52,132 nucleotides of DNA from Clostridia bacterium (GCA_030625965.1 DAOUPV010000008.1:1-52132); one strand, 5' to 3'. Positions 15,758-25,074 are shown, counted from the stretch's first letter. Notes: generated by a model not told the origin, from the sequence alone. Numbers and translations are program-made.

Positions 15758-17836
15758 ATGAAAAAGATCTTGAGTATGCTTATGACACTATGTTTACTGA
15801 GCGGGGTATTCGCAGCGCCGGCGATGGCGGTTAATCCTACAGCATATAGCGATGAGTTTGCGAACGCTGTAGAAGAGTTCTCTCAAGGACAGTATGAGGA
15901 ATTCACAGAACTAGTTGAGCTGTTATGCTCCTTAGATAGCACAAGCAATCTAAAGGATGCCTTCAACAGCGCCTTTGCCGAGATGAGCGCAGAAGGACAG
16001 CAGCGTATTGTGGATGAAGGCTTCTTTGGAAATGATACAGAAATTGTTATTTCGGCATTGGCGGATTATGCAACGCTTGTTGATTTGAGCGGACAAAATT
16101 TGAACGATTATTATCCTTTAGGTGAGGGAACGAATCGGAGAGATTTCTTATTGGCACTAAATACTGGGGCCAGCCTAGAGCTCAAGCTGGAAGCAGCCTT
16201 CGATAATTACGAAGACGTTTATAATGCTGTACTAGGATTGAAGAAGATGCTTTTCATAACAATGGTCAGTGAGGTTGTTGAATTGAAGATTTTCAGTCCG
16301 ACTACTTCAGCAGGAACTCTGGCACTGGATCCTGATAAGATGGGGCAGATGCTCGATATATTCAATGAAACATTGGATGATGACATCGAGAGTGATGATG
16401 ATATCAATGTAGCAATAAATATATTTGTTGATTATTACAACAATGATGCGACGGATGCAGACCGTGATCTGATATTCAATTATCTAGATACTAACGGATG
16501 GGTGTCCATCGAAACCACCACAGGCGGCGGCGGTGGTGGTGGTGGTTTCCTACCTCCGGTTGAAGAACCAGTAGTGGAGCCGGAGCCGGAAGAGAATGAA
16601 GACCCCCAGGACGAGCTGGAAGACGAATCGGCTGTCGAAGTGACCGCCGAGGTAACCACTGACGGTGATACTGCCGTGGCTGATGTCCAGGTAGACGGGG
16701 ACACTGTGGAAGACGCTTTGGAGAAGGCGCTGGAGACAGCAGCTGCTCTGGAAGAAGAGTCTGACGGACGCGATCTGCAGCCGGTACTGGTGCTGGAAGC
16801 AGTCTGTGAGGTTGAAGAAGGGGTCAATGTTGAAGAAGTAAACATGTCCTTGCCGTTGGGAGATCTACAGGCAGCCGAGGAAGAGGGTGTCCAAGTAGCC
16901 CTGAAGACTGACCTGGGAACGGTAGTCTTCAATACTGAAGATATTCTGAACGGAACGGATGTGGGCGATCCGGGATCGGCCCAGCTGGAACTTTGCATGA
17001 GCACTGTGGACGCTGAAGAGTTTGAGGATCTGGATATTCCCTCGGACGCCCTGATTGTGGATATGACGTTCGAAGTGAACGGTGTGACCCTGGACCACTT
17101 CAAAACAGCCATCAAGGTTAAGATTCCCTATACGCTCAAGGAAGGCGAAAATGCTGAAGATGTAACCGTATTCTGGATTGATGAGACCGGAACCCCCGTA
17201 CCAATGGGTGGAACCTACAATCCGGCCACAGGCATGGTCACTTTCCTGACAGACCATTTCAGCAAGTATTTCGCCCAGACGGCGACCAGAGAATTTTCAG
17301 ACGTGGCAACGGGCCATTGGGGCTATGAGTTTATCGCCAACATGGCTGGAAAGGGATACGTCAACGGCTACGCAGACGGTACGTTCCGCCCGAATGGTGA
17401 AATCACCAGAGCCGAGTTCGTAACCATTCTGGTTCAGATGTACGCATTGGGAGGCAGCGTGGACGAAATGTCTTTCGATGACATTTCAGCAGACGACTGG
17501 TATGCACCGTATGTGGCTGCAGGATATGCCAATGGAGTAGTTTCAGGTAAGACGGCAAACAGCTTCGATCCCAACGGCAAGATCAGCCGCCAGGAAGCGG
17601 CTGCCATGCTGAGCAATGTACTGGGATTTGACGGTTTTGAGCCGGTTACGGATGATACCCAGCTCAACCAGTTCACGGACCAGGCGGATATCTCCAGCTG
17701 GGCCCGCACTACTGTATGTAACAGCTACGCGCACGGCCTGTTCAGCGGTCGGGCGGACGGTCGTTTCGCGCCGAGAGACAATCTCAGCCGGGCGGAAGCA
17801 GCGACCATGCTCTACAATTTGCTGAATCTGAAGTAG
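15758..17836 (+). CDS. S-layer homology (SLH) domain cell-surface protein
   Basis: A 692-aa exported protein with signal peptide (cleavage after APAMA, about residue 24), a helical N-terminal region (25-250), a Gly8 hinge (about 256-263) leading into a Pro/Glu linker, a central acidic beta-rich domain (about 290-505) and three SLH domains (about 511-565, 571-625 and 636-692). The SLH repeats carry FSDV-GHW, NGYADGTFRPNGEITRAEF and equivalent blocks. SLH domains bind secondary cell-wall polymer, anchoring the protein to the wall. It is first of a five-gene run ending with cpsBCD homologues, so it may be co-regulated with exopolysaccharide. Confidence 0.94.
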   Translation: MKKILSMLMTLCLLSGVFAAPAMAVNPTAYSDEFANAVEEFSQGQYEEFTELVELLCSLDSTSNLKDAFNSAFAEMSAEGQQRIVDEGFFGNDTEIVISALADYATLVDLSGQNLNDYYPLGEGTNRRDFLLALNTGASLELKLEAAFDNYEDVYNAVLGLKKMLFITMVSEVVELKIFSPTTSAGTLALDPDKMGQMLDIFNETLDDDIESDDDINVAINIFVDYYNNDATDADRDLIFNYLDTNGWVSIETTTGGGGGGGGFLPPVEEPVVEPEPEENEDPQDELEDESAVEVTAEVTTDGDTAVADVQVDGDTVEDALEKALETAAALEEESDGRDLQPVLVLEAVCEVEEGVNVEEVNMSLPLGDLQAAEEEGVQVALKTDLGTVVFNTEDILNGTDVGDPGSAQLELCMSTVDAEEFEDLDIPSDALIVDMTFEVNGVTLDHFKTAIKVKIPYTLKEGENAEDVTVFWIDETGTPVPMGGTYNPATGMVTFLTDHFSKYFAQTATREFSDVATGHWGYEFIANMAGKGYVNGYADGTFRPNGEITRAEFVTILVQMYALGGSVDEMSFDDISADDWYAPYVAAGYANGVVSGKTANSFDPNGKISRQEAAAMLSNVLGFDGFEPVTDDTQLNQFTDQADISSWARTTVCNSYAHGLFSGRADGRFAPRDNLSRAEAATMLYNLLNLK

Positions 17837-17842
17837 GTATAT

Positions 17843-18418
17843 ATGAATCGAAAAAAGCAAGTGTTAGCCGTAATGACCAGCCTTTGTCTGCTGGTCATTA
17901 TCGGCATTAAGGTCCCGTTATGGCTGGCAGTGCCTACCATGCAGCATGAAGAACCTTCAGAAGAAACTCTGACACCCGAGGTGGTCCAAACTGCGGATGT
18001 GGCGGATGTGTTAGAAGTAATAGAAAATGAATCGGCACAGGAATCGGTACAACCCTTAGAAACTGCAGAAACGGGAATCATACCGCAACCGGTGGAAATA
18101 CCAGAAGCGGTCATACAGAAGGATCACGTTGAGACCTCGGAAGTGACTCAGTTGCTTGATGGTGTCAGTGATGTTGACGAGCAATGGGTGATGCGTGAAC
18201 TTGAAGAGCACCAGGACGAGATTGAGCAGGAGGATTTGGAAGATGGCTTAGCCATCTTGGACAAGATCGATGCCAATTACCTATATGATATGTCTGAAGG
18301 CGGTTTCACGGAGGAAGAAAAGGCGGAGGCCAAGGCTTTCCTGCGCGCTGAGCTTCCTGAAGAAGACGTACGCATCGTCTGGGGATTGATAAACAAGTAT
18401 ATGGAGTTGGTTAACTGA
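17843..18418 (+). CDS. membrane-anchored acidic protein of unknown function
   Basis: A 191-aa protein with one N-terminal hydrophobic anchor (about residues 8-30), then a Glu/Val/Pro-rich acidic stalk (to about 110) and a helical C-terminal domain (about 115-190). I do not recognise the family. It starts 6 nt after the S-layer gene and overlaps the CpsB gene by 1 nt (TGATG), so it is translationally coupled. By position it may be a surface accessory of the S-layer protein or of the EPS machinery. Confidence 0.72.
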   Translation: MNRKKQVLAVMTSLCLLVIIGIKVPLWLAVPTMQHEEPSEETLTPEVVQTADVADVLEVIENESAQESVQPLETAETGIIPQPVEIPEAVIQKDHVETSEVTQLLDGVSDVDEQWVMRELEEHQDEIEQEDLEDGLAILDKIDANYLYDMSEGGFTEEEKAEAKAFLRAELPEEDVRIVWGLINKYMELVN

Positions 18419-19176
18419 TGTTCGTAGATATTCATAGCCACGCCTTGGCAGGTGTGGATGACGGACCCAAACAGTGGGAAATGACATTGGACATGTTCAA
18501 GCAGGCCGTGGAGCAAGGAATCAGTCATCTGGTCCTGACACCGCATTTCGTTGAAGGGGATGAACGGTATAGCCAGGACACGGTGTTGTCCGCATTTGAG
18601 CGGGCAAAGCAGCTGATTCGAGAACATGGAATCGATCTCAGGCTTTTCCTAGGCAACGAGATTTTTATCGACGAGAAGAATGTGGAACGCCTGCGCAAGA
18701 GGGAATGTATGTCTCTGAACGATACCGGGTATGTGCTGCTGGAATTGCCGGAATACATACTACCGGGCGTACTGGAGGATCTTGTTTACGACATACAGCT
18801 CGAAGGGTACCAGGTGGTTTTTGCCCATATCGAGCGCTATGGTTGGTTGCTCAAGAGAAGGGCACTGTTTCAACGTTTCATGGAGCAGGGTGTCCTGATG
18901 CAGGTCAATGCCACGTCTCTTTTAAGCAAAGACTGGCATATGCGTCGAAGAGTAAAAAGACTGATTCGCGACGGCATGGTACACGTGGTGGCTAGTGACG
19001 CTCATGACGATGTCAGACGCAGGTTCAGACTCAAAGAAGCGTATGACCTGGTAGGAAAAAAATTTGGCATGCAAGTTGCCAACCGTTTGTTTGTAGAAAA
19101 TCCGCTACGCATTATCCGCGACAAGCAAGTGGATATGCCTAGAATAGCAAGTCTTGGGTTCTGGCGGCGGAAGTAG
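18418..19176 (+). CDS. tyrosine-protein phosphatase, CpsB/YwqE type
   Basis: A 252-aa PHP-family manganese-dependent phosphatase that dephosphorylates the BY-kinase partner. The metal motif DIHSHALAGVDDGP (residues 4-17), LTPHF (about 40), EIF in the middle, AHIERY and the terminal SDAHDD supply the usual His/Asp/Glu ligands. It is followed 17 nt later by the CpsC- and CpsD-like genes. Confidence 0.93.
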   Translation: MFVDIHSHALAGVDDGPKQWEMTLDMFKQAVEQGISHLVLTPHFVEGDERYSQDTVLSAFERAKQLIREHGIDLRLFLGNEIFIDEKNVERLRKRECMSLNDTGYVLLELPEYILPGVLEDLVYDIQLEGYQVVFAHIERYGWLLKRRALFQRFMEQGVLMQVNATSLLSKDWHMRRRVKRLIRDGMVHVVASDAHDDVRRRFRLKEAYDLVGKKFGMQVANRLFVENPLRIIRDKQVDMPRIASLGFWRRK

Positions 19177-19193
19177 GAAAGGGAGTTGCAGTA

Positions 19194-19886
19194 ATGGAAG
19201 AATACGAAGAGATAGATATACGGGAACTGGTACATATCATTTTGGGGAAATGGTGGGTCATCGCACTGTTTACTGTGATTGCCATGTTGGTTTCCGGTTA
19301 CGTGACATCGGAGATGATTGATCCTGTCTATGAAGCGAAGTCCACATTGTTCATCGGGAATGAGAGTGACTCCATCGCGGGCATCAGTTTTAGTGATCTG
19401 CAGGTCGACGACCAGTTGGTGGTCGACTACCAAGAGCTGATCAAGACCAGGCTGGTCACTGAGACCGTCATACATGACCTCAATCTGCCGACAACAGTCG
19501 ATAATTTTGTGGAACACCTCAGTGTCTCGGGAATTAAGGATTCACGTTTTATTCATATCGTCTTCCAGGACACAGATCCGCAACTTGCCGCCCTGGTCGC
19601 TAACGAGCTGTCGGATTCATTGGTAGCCAATGCAGAGCGTATCGTGGGTGTGGAAAACGTGGTCGTGGTCGATTCGGCTGTGACCCCGGACCATCCGGTC
19701 AGTCCCAACCTGCTGATGAACGTGGCAATCGCCGCAGTGCTGGGCGCCATGTTGGGAATGTTCCTGATCATGGTGCTGCATATGTTGGATAATACATTCA
19801 AACGGGAAGATGACATTGAGAGGCAGTTGGGCATCTCGGTGCTCGGCATCGTACCTAAGTTTGAAGGAGAAAGGAGGGCATCATGA
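19194..19886 (+). CDS. Wzz-family chain-length regulator, CpsC/YwqC type
   Basis: A 230-aa polysaccharide co-polymerase with two membrane helices (about residues 20-42 and 178-198) around an extracytoplasmic domain. The start EIDIRELVHIILGKWW is typical of Wzz/CpsC, and the C-terminal cytoplasmic tail activates the BY-kinase. Its last codons overlap the kinase gene by 4 nt (ATGA), indicating translational coupling. Confidence 0.92.
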   Translation: MEEYEEIDIRELVHIILGKWWVIALFTVIAMLVSGYVTSEMIDPVYEAKSTLFIGNESDSIAGISFSDLQVDDQLVVDYQELIKTRLVTETVIHDLNLPTTVDNFVEHLSVSGIKDSRFIHIVFQDTDPQLAALVANELSDSLVANAERIVGVENVVVVDSAVTPDHPVSPNLLMNVAIAAVLGAMLGMFLIMVLHMLDNTFKREDDIERQLGISVLGIVPKFEGERRAS

Positions 19887-20623
19887 TCAGTAACTCGCTA
19901 ATCGCACACAAAGAACCAAAGTCTCCGGCTTCGGAAGCCTACCGCATGATTCGTACCAACTTGGAATACACCAGTGTAGATACCGAGAAGAAGACCATAT
20001 TGTTCACCTCCTCCCTGGAAATGGAAGGCAAGACGACGACATTGGCCAATGTGGCCATTACTCTGGCCCATAGCGGTTCCCGGGTCATCATAATTGATGC
20101 AGACCTGCGAAAGCCCAGATTGTTTAAACTGTTTCAGGTGAAGAAGTATCCCGGACTGACCAACTACTTGGTTAAGGACCTGCCTTTGTCCGAGGTGATC
20201 CAACAGGAAACGGGCATTAAGGACTTGAACATCATCAGTGCCGGCCCCATCCCACCATTGGCTTCAGAGTTGGTGGCTTCCCAGAAGATGAGGTTACTCC
20301 TTGAGGAACTGAAGAAGAGTTATGATTACATCTTGATTGATTCTCCGCCAATACTCAGCGTGACTGACGCGGGTATTATGGCGGGACGTGTAGACGGGAC
20401 TATTTTGTGCGTAGCCCAGGGGGAAACCCATGTGGATGCCGCCAAGACTGCGGTCAAGAGCTTGCAGAAGGTCAACGCCAACCTGCTTGGCGCGGTGATG
20501 ACCAAGGCTGAACGTAGTAGCAAAGGGTACTATGCCTACCACTACTATGAGTACGAATATGAGCAGAACAGCGGCCCCAAGGGCTGGTTGCAGAAGTTGC
20601 GCTTTCTGAAGCATCGAGTCTAA
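19883..20623 (+). CDS. tyrosine-protein kinase, CpsD/YwqD type
   Basis: A 246-aa bacterial tyrosine kinase. Walker A is SSLEMEGKTTTLANV (the usual Pro-Gly before EGK replaced by Glu-Met), Walker A' is IIIDADLRKPR, and Walker B is YILIDSPPI. A C-terminal Tyr cluster (GYYAYHYYEYEYE) is the autophosphorylation tail. It regulates exopolysaccharide polymerisation with CpsB and CpsC. The operon ends here at a strong terminator, with no glycosyltransferase, flippase or polymerase genes. Confidence 0.94.
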   Translation: MISNSLIAHKEPKSPASEAYRMIRTNLEYTSVDTEKKTILFTSSLEMEGKTTTLANVAITLAHSGSRVIIIDADLRKPRLFKLFQVKKYPGLTNYLVKDLPLSEVIQQETGIKDLNIISAGPIPPLASELVASQKMRLLLEELKKSYDYILIDSPPILSVTDAGIMAGRVDGTILCVAQGETHVDAAKTAVKSLQKVNANLLGAVMTKAERSSKGYYAYHYYEYEYEQNSGPKGWLQKLRFLKHRV

Positions 20624-20699
20624 CTTGTACTTGCCCGGAAGGGCTCATGCTGCAGTATATATTGATAAGAAATGGATAATTGCTAGTCTGTCTGTATCG

Positions 20700-20737
20700 A
20701 ACTTTGCTCCGGTGGAATCCGGAGCAAAGTTTTTTAA
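20700..20737 (+). terminator. strong intrinsic terminator after cpsD-like gene
   Basis: A perfect 12-bp stem ACTTTGCTCCGG / CCGGAGCAAAGT with a 6-nt loop followed by TTTTTTAAA. Confidence 0.93.
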
Positions 20738-20973
20738 AATTTGAGTATGATTTACGTTTTGCTGTACTGAAAGTTAGGAGCATGTCCTGAAGCTTGAAGA
20801 CCTATTACTTCTTGTATCTGTATGTTATATAAGACGGAATACGGTGATGCGACAGTAATTAATTGATATATTATGGTGGCTATGAATCGTTGTCTGAGCG
20901 ACAATTTCGGGTCTTAATATGTAAAATAAAAGAGCTTTAAAGCATGCTTCATGAAAAAATATAGCATTAATTG
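20738..20973. other. AT-rich gene-free stretch
   Basis: No supported gene. A small hairpin TTGTC-TGAGC-GACAA lies near 20890. Nothing else recognisable before the promoter at 20974. Confidence 0.4.
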
Positions 20974-21002
20974 TTGATTATTTTTTTGAAACCTGATATT
21001 AT
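20974..21002 (+). promoter_or_regulatory. predicted promoter of the adenine-deaminase operon
   Basis: TTGATT (20974-20979), 17-nt spacer, TATTAT (20997-21002). A start near 21009 would put all four leader repeats inside a 5' untranslated region of about 515 nt. Confidence 0.6.
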
Positions 21003-21032
21003 CTATTCAAACAAACAGTAAATTATATAAAC

Positions 21033-21474
21033 AAATTCGACGAGGATATAATCCACAGGACGGGAAACCTGACCATGTGTGTTGTATCTTTCTTTAATTT
21101 AATATCAAATTCGACGAGGATATGATTCGCAGGACGGGAAACCTGACATGGCTTATTGTATTCTTTTTAATTTAATATCAAATTCTACGAGGATGTAATC
21201 CACAGGACGGGAAACCTGATTTTGTGTGTTAGATCCTTTTTGTTTTTGAATTTTATAAAATCAATTCCTATTTTTGTAAACCCGACATCAACTGTTTAAC
21301 ATATCTACAGAACAGCAAATATCACCAAACCTCATTTCAAACAGACAGATAGCAACGAAACTACTAGAGCTGATTCACCACATCATGGGTATAACCGTAC
21401 CTTTCCATATCGGAATTGGGACGATTCTATATTAAAAATTCGTCTAAGTGCAAGCCGCAGGACGGGAAACCTGG
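21033..21474 (+). repeat. four copies of an unrecognised about 40-nt leader motif
   Basis: Copies at 21033-21073, 21107-21147, 21180-21220 and 21436-21474. Each starts AAATTC and ends with the invariant block CAGGACGGGAAACCTG, which folds as CAGG / CCTG around ACGGGAAA. In copies 1-3 a second small stem GGAT / ATYC precedes it, with a compensating GT/AC-type change in copy 2. Copies 1-3 have a 73-74-nt period and also share their T-rich flanks; copy 4 is more divergent and lies 50 nt before the adenine-deaminase start. Sequence conservation of the loop and position in the leader suggest an RNA element sensing a purine-related signal, or a repeated protein site. I do not recognise it as a known riboswitch. 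Confidence 0.75.
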
Positions 21475-21523
21475 TTCGCCATAAGCGTCGGGGCACTAAA
21501 ACTATTTTTAATGGAGGTTCAAA

Positions 21524-23305
21524 ATGAACAAGTCAGTAAGCAGTCTGAAGAGACTAGTGCAGGCTGGCGGGGCTAAGATTCCTGCGAGCAAGGTGATCGC
21601 CAACGCCACCCTGGTCAATGTGATGACCAGCGAGTATTATCCGGCGGATGTAGCCATTTATGAGGATACCATTGTAGCCGTTGGGGATGTGAGCGACTAC
21701 AAAGGACCCGATACCGAAATCATCGATGCCAGCGGAAAATACCTGGCCCCGGGTCTGATCGATGGCCATATCCACAGCGAATGCAGCAAGATGAGCATCA
21801 CCAGTTTCGCCAAAGCCGTTGTGCCTTGCGGAACGACGAGTATGGTTTCTGGTTTGGACGAGTACATTTCCGTATCCGGGTTGGAGGGATTGGAAGAAGT
21901 TTTCGCTGAGATCGATGGCACGCCGCTGAAAGTATTCTGGGGTGCACCCTTCAAGACGCCCTACACCATTCCTAAATCCACGATTGCCTTTAACTTTGAT
22001 CCATCGGTCCATGCCAAGGTTCAGCAGTGGGATCGCTGCTACGGTGTATGGGAAGTCGTCCGTGAGTTCATCCAGGAGGAAGATGACGATACCCTGGGTG
22101 CGATTGCGGAGGCGGGCAAGAACCGCTTGCCGATCTTCGGTTGTGCGCCCATGGCCAGAGGCAAGGATCTGAACGCCTATCTCTGCAGTGGCGTCAGATT
22201 GGATCATGAGAGCTACGACCATGAAGAAGTCATCGAAAAGATGCGAAATGGCATGCACATGCTCATCCGTGAATCGTCCGTCACCCATTTCCTGGCAGAA
22301 AACATCAGGGCGGTCACCGAGGTGAATCCAGCGCTGGCCAGACGAGTGAGTTTTTGTACCGACGATGTGACCGCTTCTGATGTAATCAGCAAAGGGCATG
22401 TAGACAATTTGGTCAGATTGGCCATCCAGGCGGGTGTTGAACCTATGACGGCCATCCAGATGGGCAGCATCAACAGCGCTGAGGCCTACAGGGTAGACCA
22501 CTTGGTCGGTTCTATTTCACCGGGCAGGCTTGCCGATATCTTGATAATCGACAGCCCAGAGGATTTCAATGTAGAGGCCGTGATCAGCGAAGGTGAATTG
22601 GTTGCACGTGGTAAGAAACTTACTTACAAACTGGAGGCTCCGACCCGCAGTGAGGTCCTGAGCAGTGAGTTGAAATGTAAGAAAACCAGCAAAGAGGATT
22701 TCAAGTACTGGGTGGAACTGGAACAGGGAGAAGCGAAAGTGCTATCCATGGATCTCAAAGGACCATTCGTAAGAAAGAGACGGGATGTCAGACTGAAAGT
22801 GGAGAATTCTGTAGTCTTGCCGGATCCTGAACAGGACGTCGCCATGGTTTCCGTATTGGAGCGCTTCGGACAGAACGGGAACAGGTCCCTGGCATTTTGC
22901 TCTGGTTGGAAATTGGAGAGTGGAGCTATGGCTTCCTCTGCGGCCCCGGATGACAACAATTTGATCGTGATGGGTGTCGACGCTCAGGACATGTCAACCG
23001 CCGTCAATCATCTGATCGCCAGTGGCGGGGGCCAAGTTGTGGTAGACGGAGGAGAAATTATCGAATTTCTGCCCTTGCCAGTTGGGGGAATCGCCAGCGA
23101 CATGGAGCCGGAGGAGATCGCTAGGCGGGAGATACTCCTCAATGAAGCTGCTGCGACACTCGGTTGTCCGTTGGATGAACCCCTTATGTACATGTTCTTC
23201 CTGCCCATAACGGCCATTCAGGACTATGCCATCACTGATGTGGGGCCGATCGATTGTGTCGCTCTTACGACCTTTGATCCCATCCTGAAGCTGATCGGTG
23301 AGTAG
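21524..23305 (+). CDS. adenine deaminase paralogue with altered metal-site motifs
   Basis: A 593-aa amidohydrolase-superfamily protein of the AdeC family, with the same domain order as the next gene: an amidohydrolase barrel followed by the AdeC C-terminal domain (about residues 385-593). The first metal motif is kept (GHIHSEC, His82/His84), as are LDHES (227-230) and FCTDD. However, the DPHEI motif of true AdeC is GLDEY here (110-114), and DGHSPG is FGCAPM (205-210), so two expected His are missing. It may have changed substrate or metal content, or act as a partner of the canonical enzyme. ATGGAGGTTCAAA precedes the ATG at 21524. First gene of the purine operon. Confidence 0.8.
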   Translation: MNKSVSSLKRLVQAGGAKIPASKVIANATLVNVMTSEYYPADVAIYEDTIVAVGDVSDYKGPDTEIIDASGKYLAPGLIDGHIHSECSKMSITSFAKAVVPCGTTSMVSGLDEYISVSGLEGLEEVFAEIDGTPLKVFWGAPFKTPYTIPKSTIAFNFDPSVHAKVQQWDRCYGVWEVVREFIQEEDDDTLGAIAEAGKNRLPIFGCAPMARGKDLNAYLCSGVRLDHESYDHEEVIEKMRNGMHMLIRESSVTHFLAENIRAVTEVNPALARRVSFCTDDVTASDVISKGHVDNLVRLAIQAGVEPMTAIQMGSINSAEAYRVDHLVGSISPGRLADILIIDSPEDFNVEAVISEGELVARGKKLTYKLEAPTRSEVLSSELKCKKTSKEDFKYWVELEQGEAKVLSMDLKGPFVRKRRDVRLKVENSVVLPDPEQDVAMVSVLERFGQNGNRSLAFCSGWKLESGAMASSAAPDDNNLIVMGVDAQDMSTAVNHLIASGGGQVVVDGGEIIEFLPLPVGGIASDMEPEEIARREILLNEAAATLGCPLDEPLMYMFFLPITAIQDYAITDVGPIDCVALTTFDPILKLIGE

Positions 23306-23343
23306 TGGGCAATCGGACACTGCTCAAGTAAGGAGGTAATCAA

Positions 23344-25074
23344 ATGAGTACGAAACAATTGAAAAAACTGATAGATGTGGCTGCCGGCAGACGTAATGCC
23401 GATCTGGTCATCAAGAACTGTCGTGTCATCGATGTTTTTAACGCTAGCGTCATAGAAGGGGATATCGCCATCAGTGACGGAAAGATCGCCGGTGTTGGAG
23501 ACTATACAGGGGCAAGAGAAATCGACGCCCAGGGCCGATATGCATCACCAGGATTCATTGACAGTCATATCCATATCGAGTCCTCTTATGTGTCACCGGA
23601 AGAAATCGGCAGACTGCTGGTACCCCACGGGGCCACGGCCATCATCGCTGACCCCCATGAGATCGTCAATGTATGCGGGATACCGGGCTTGGAGTACATG
23701 ATGAACGCTGCCGAAAGAACGGCCTTGGACATCAAGTTCATGCTACCATCCTGTGTTCCCGCAACCCCCTTTGAACACTCGGGGGCCAACATTGATGCGG
23801 CGACCATGGAAGAGCCGATCCGGGATGAGCGCATCCTGGGGCTTGGTGAATTCATGGATTTCCCTGGCGTGATCCAAGGTCAGGAAACAGTCCTCGATAA
23901 GCTCATGGTCGCGAAGGATCAGGGGAAAATGATAGATGGGCACAGCCCAGGTATTGAAGGGAACGATTTGAATGCCTATGTGGCGCCTGGTATTCGTACC
24001 GACCATGAATGTGCAACCGTGCAGGAAATGACGGATAGAATTGCCAGAGGGATGTATGTGCTGCTAAGACAGGGTTCCGCCTGCCATGATTTGGTCAACC
24101 TGCTTCAGGGGGTAACGCCGGAAAATAGCCGCAGGTGCTTGCTCTGCTCTGATGACAGGCAGCCAAAGACCATTCTGGAACTGGGACATTTGGATGATCA
24201 TCTGCGTATCTGTGTCCGTGAAGGCATCGCACCCATAACCGCCATCCGGATGGCCAGTCTAAACGCGGCTGAATGTTTCGGATTGAGAGATCGGGGCGCG
24301 ATCGCGCCCGGTCTTCGGGCGGACATCGTCCTGCTGGACAACCTCACGGACTTCAATGTGAGCAAGGTGTTTATTGAAGGGGACGAGGTGGCCTCAGAGG
24401 GAAAATACCTGCTACCGGTTGAGAAACTGGGCATTGAACCGGTTCAGGGAAGCTTCCATGTCAAGGACTTCAGCAAGGAAAAATTGAGACTGAAACTGAA
24501 ATCCAATCGGGTGCGGACCATAGATGTGCTGCCAGGTGGTGTGGTTACCGGCCACGGAGCCGCGGAAGTGAAAACGGAGAATGGAGAATTCCTCTATGAT
24601 GCGGATCTCCCGATCGCCAAAGTCGCGGTGGTAGAGCGGCATCAAGGTACCGGCAATGTAGCGGTAGCCCTACTAAGAAATTACGGTATCAAGAGCGGAG
24701 CCGTAGCCTTGTCCGTGGCCCATGATTCGCACAATATTATCGTAGTGGGGGTTGACGATGAAGACATGGAAATGGCGGTGCATCAGCTGATTGCCCAGGG
24801 CGGTGGGATTGTGCTGGTAAAAGACCAGAACATTCTGGAGACCATGCCTATGCCCATCGGGGGCCTGATGAGCGATCAGAGTGGTGAGTGGGTGAAAGAG
24901 CGGCTCGGCCGGATCCATGAGGCGGCCTATAGGGAACTGGGCATTAGCAGCGAGGTGGAACCGGTCATGACCCTGTGTTTCATGTCTCTGGCGGTAATTC
25001 CTGAGCTGAAGCTCACTGACATGGGCCTGTTTGATGTTTCGAAATTTGATTTTGTAGATATAGAAGTAGATTAG
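23344..25074 (+). CDS. adeC: adenine deaminase
   Basis: Converts adenine to hypoxanthine and ammonia. The 576-aa protein has every expected motif: DSHIHIESS (His75/His77), DPHEI (103-107), GLGEF (bridging Glu, about 169), DGHSPG (198-203), RTDHEC (219-223) and CSDD. The AdeC C-terminal domain fills residues 380-576. AAGGAGGTAATCAA precedes the ATG. It lies 38 nt after its divergent paralogue and upstream of a purine permease; hypoxanthine could then be salvaged by the Hpt encoded at 40.6 kb. Confidence 0.96.
   Translation: MSTKQLKKLIDVAAGRRNADLVIKNCRVIDVFNASVIEGDIAISDGKIAGVGDYTGAREIDAQGRYASPGFIDSHIHIESSYVSPEEIGRLLVPHGATAIIADPHEIVNVCGIPGLEYMMNAAERTALDIKFMLPSCVPATPFEHSGANIDAATMEEPIRDERILGLGEFMDFPGVIQGQETVLDKLMVAKDQGKMIDGHSPGIEGNDLNAYVAPGIRTDHECATVQEMTDRIARGMYVLLRQGSACHDLVNLLQGVTPENSRRCLLCSDDRQPKTILELGHLDDHLRICVREGIAPITAIRMASLNAAECFGLRDRGAIAPGLRADIVLLDNLTDFNVSKVFIEGDEVASEGKYLLPVEKLGIEPVQGSFHVKDFSKEKLRLKLKSNRVRTIDVLPGGVVTGHGAAEVKTENGEFLYDADLPIAKVAVVERHQGTGNVAVALLRNYGIKSGAVALSVAHDSHNIIVVGVDDEDMEMAVHQLIAQGGGIVLVKDQNILETMPMPIGGLMSDQSGEWVKERLGRIHEAAYRELGISSEVEPVMTLCFMSLAVIPELKLTDMGLFDVSKFDFVDIEVD

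Noticed and set aside
21033-21220. Three regularly spaced repeats as a CRISPR array
   Set aside because: The 32-33-nt spacers are similar to each other (shared TTAATTTAATATC), the repeats are not identical, a fourth copy is 215 nt away, and no cas genes are near. Tandem duplication of a leader element fits better.
21524-25074. The two adenine-deaminase genes as one frameshifted or simply duplicated gene
   Set aside because: Both are full length with separate ribosome sites and differ at key motifs, so they are diverged paralogues rather than a broken gene or a recent copy.
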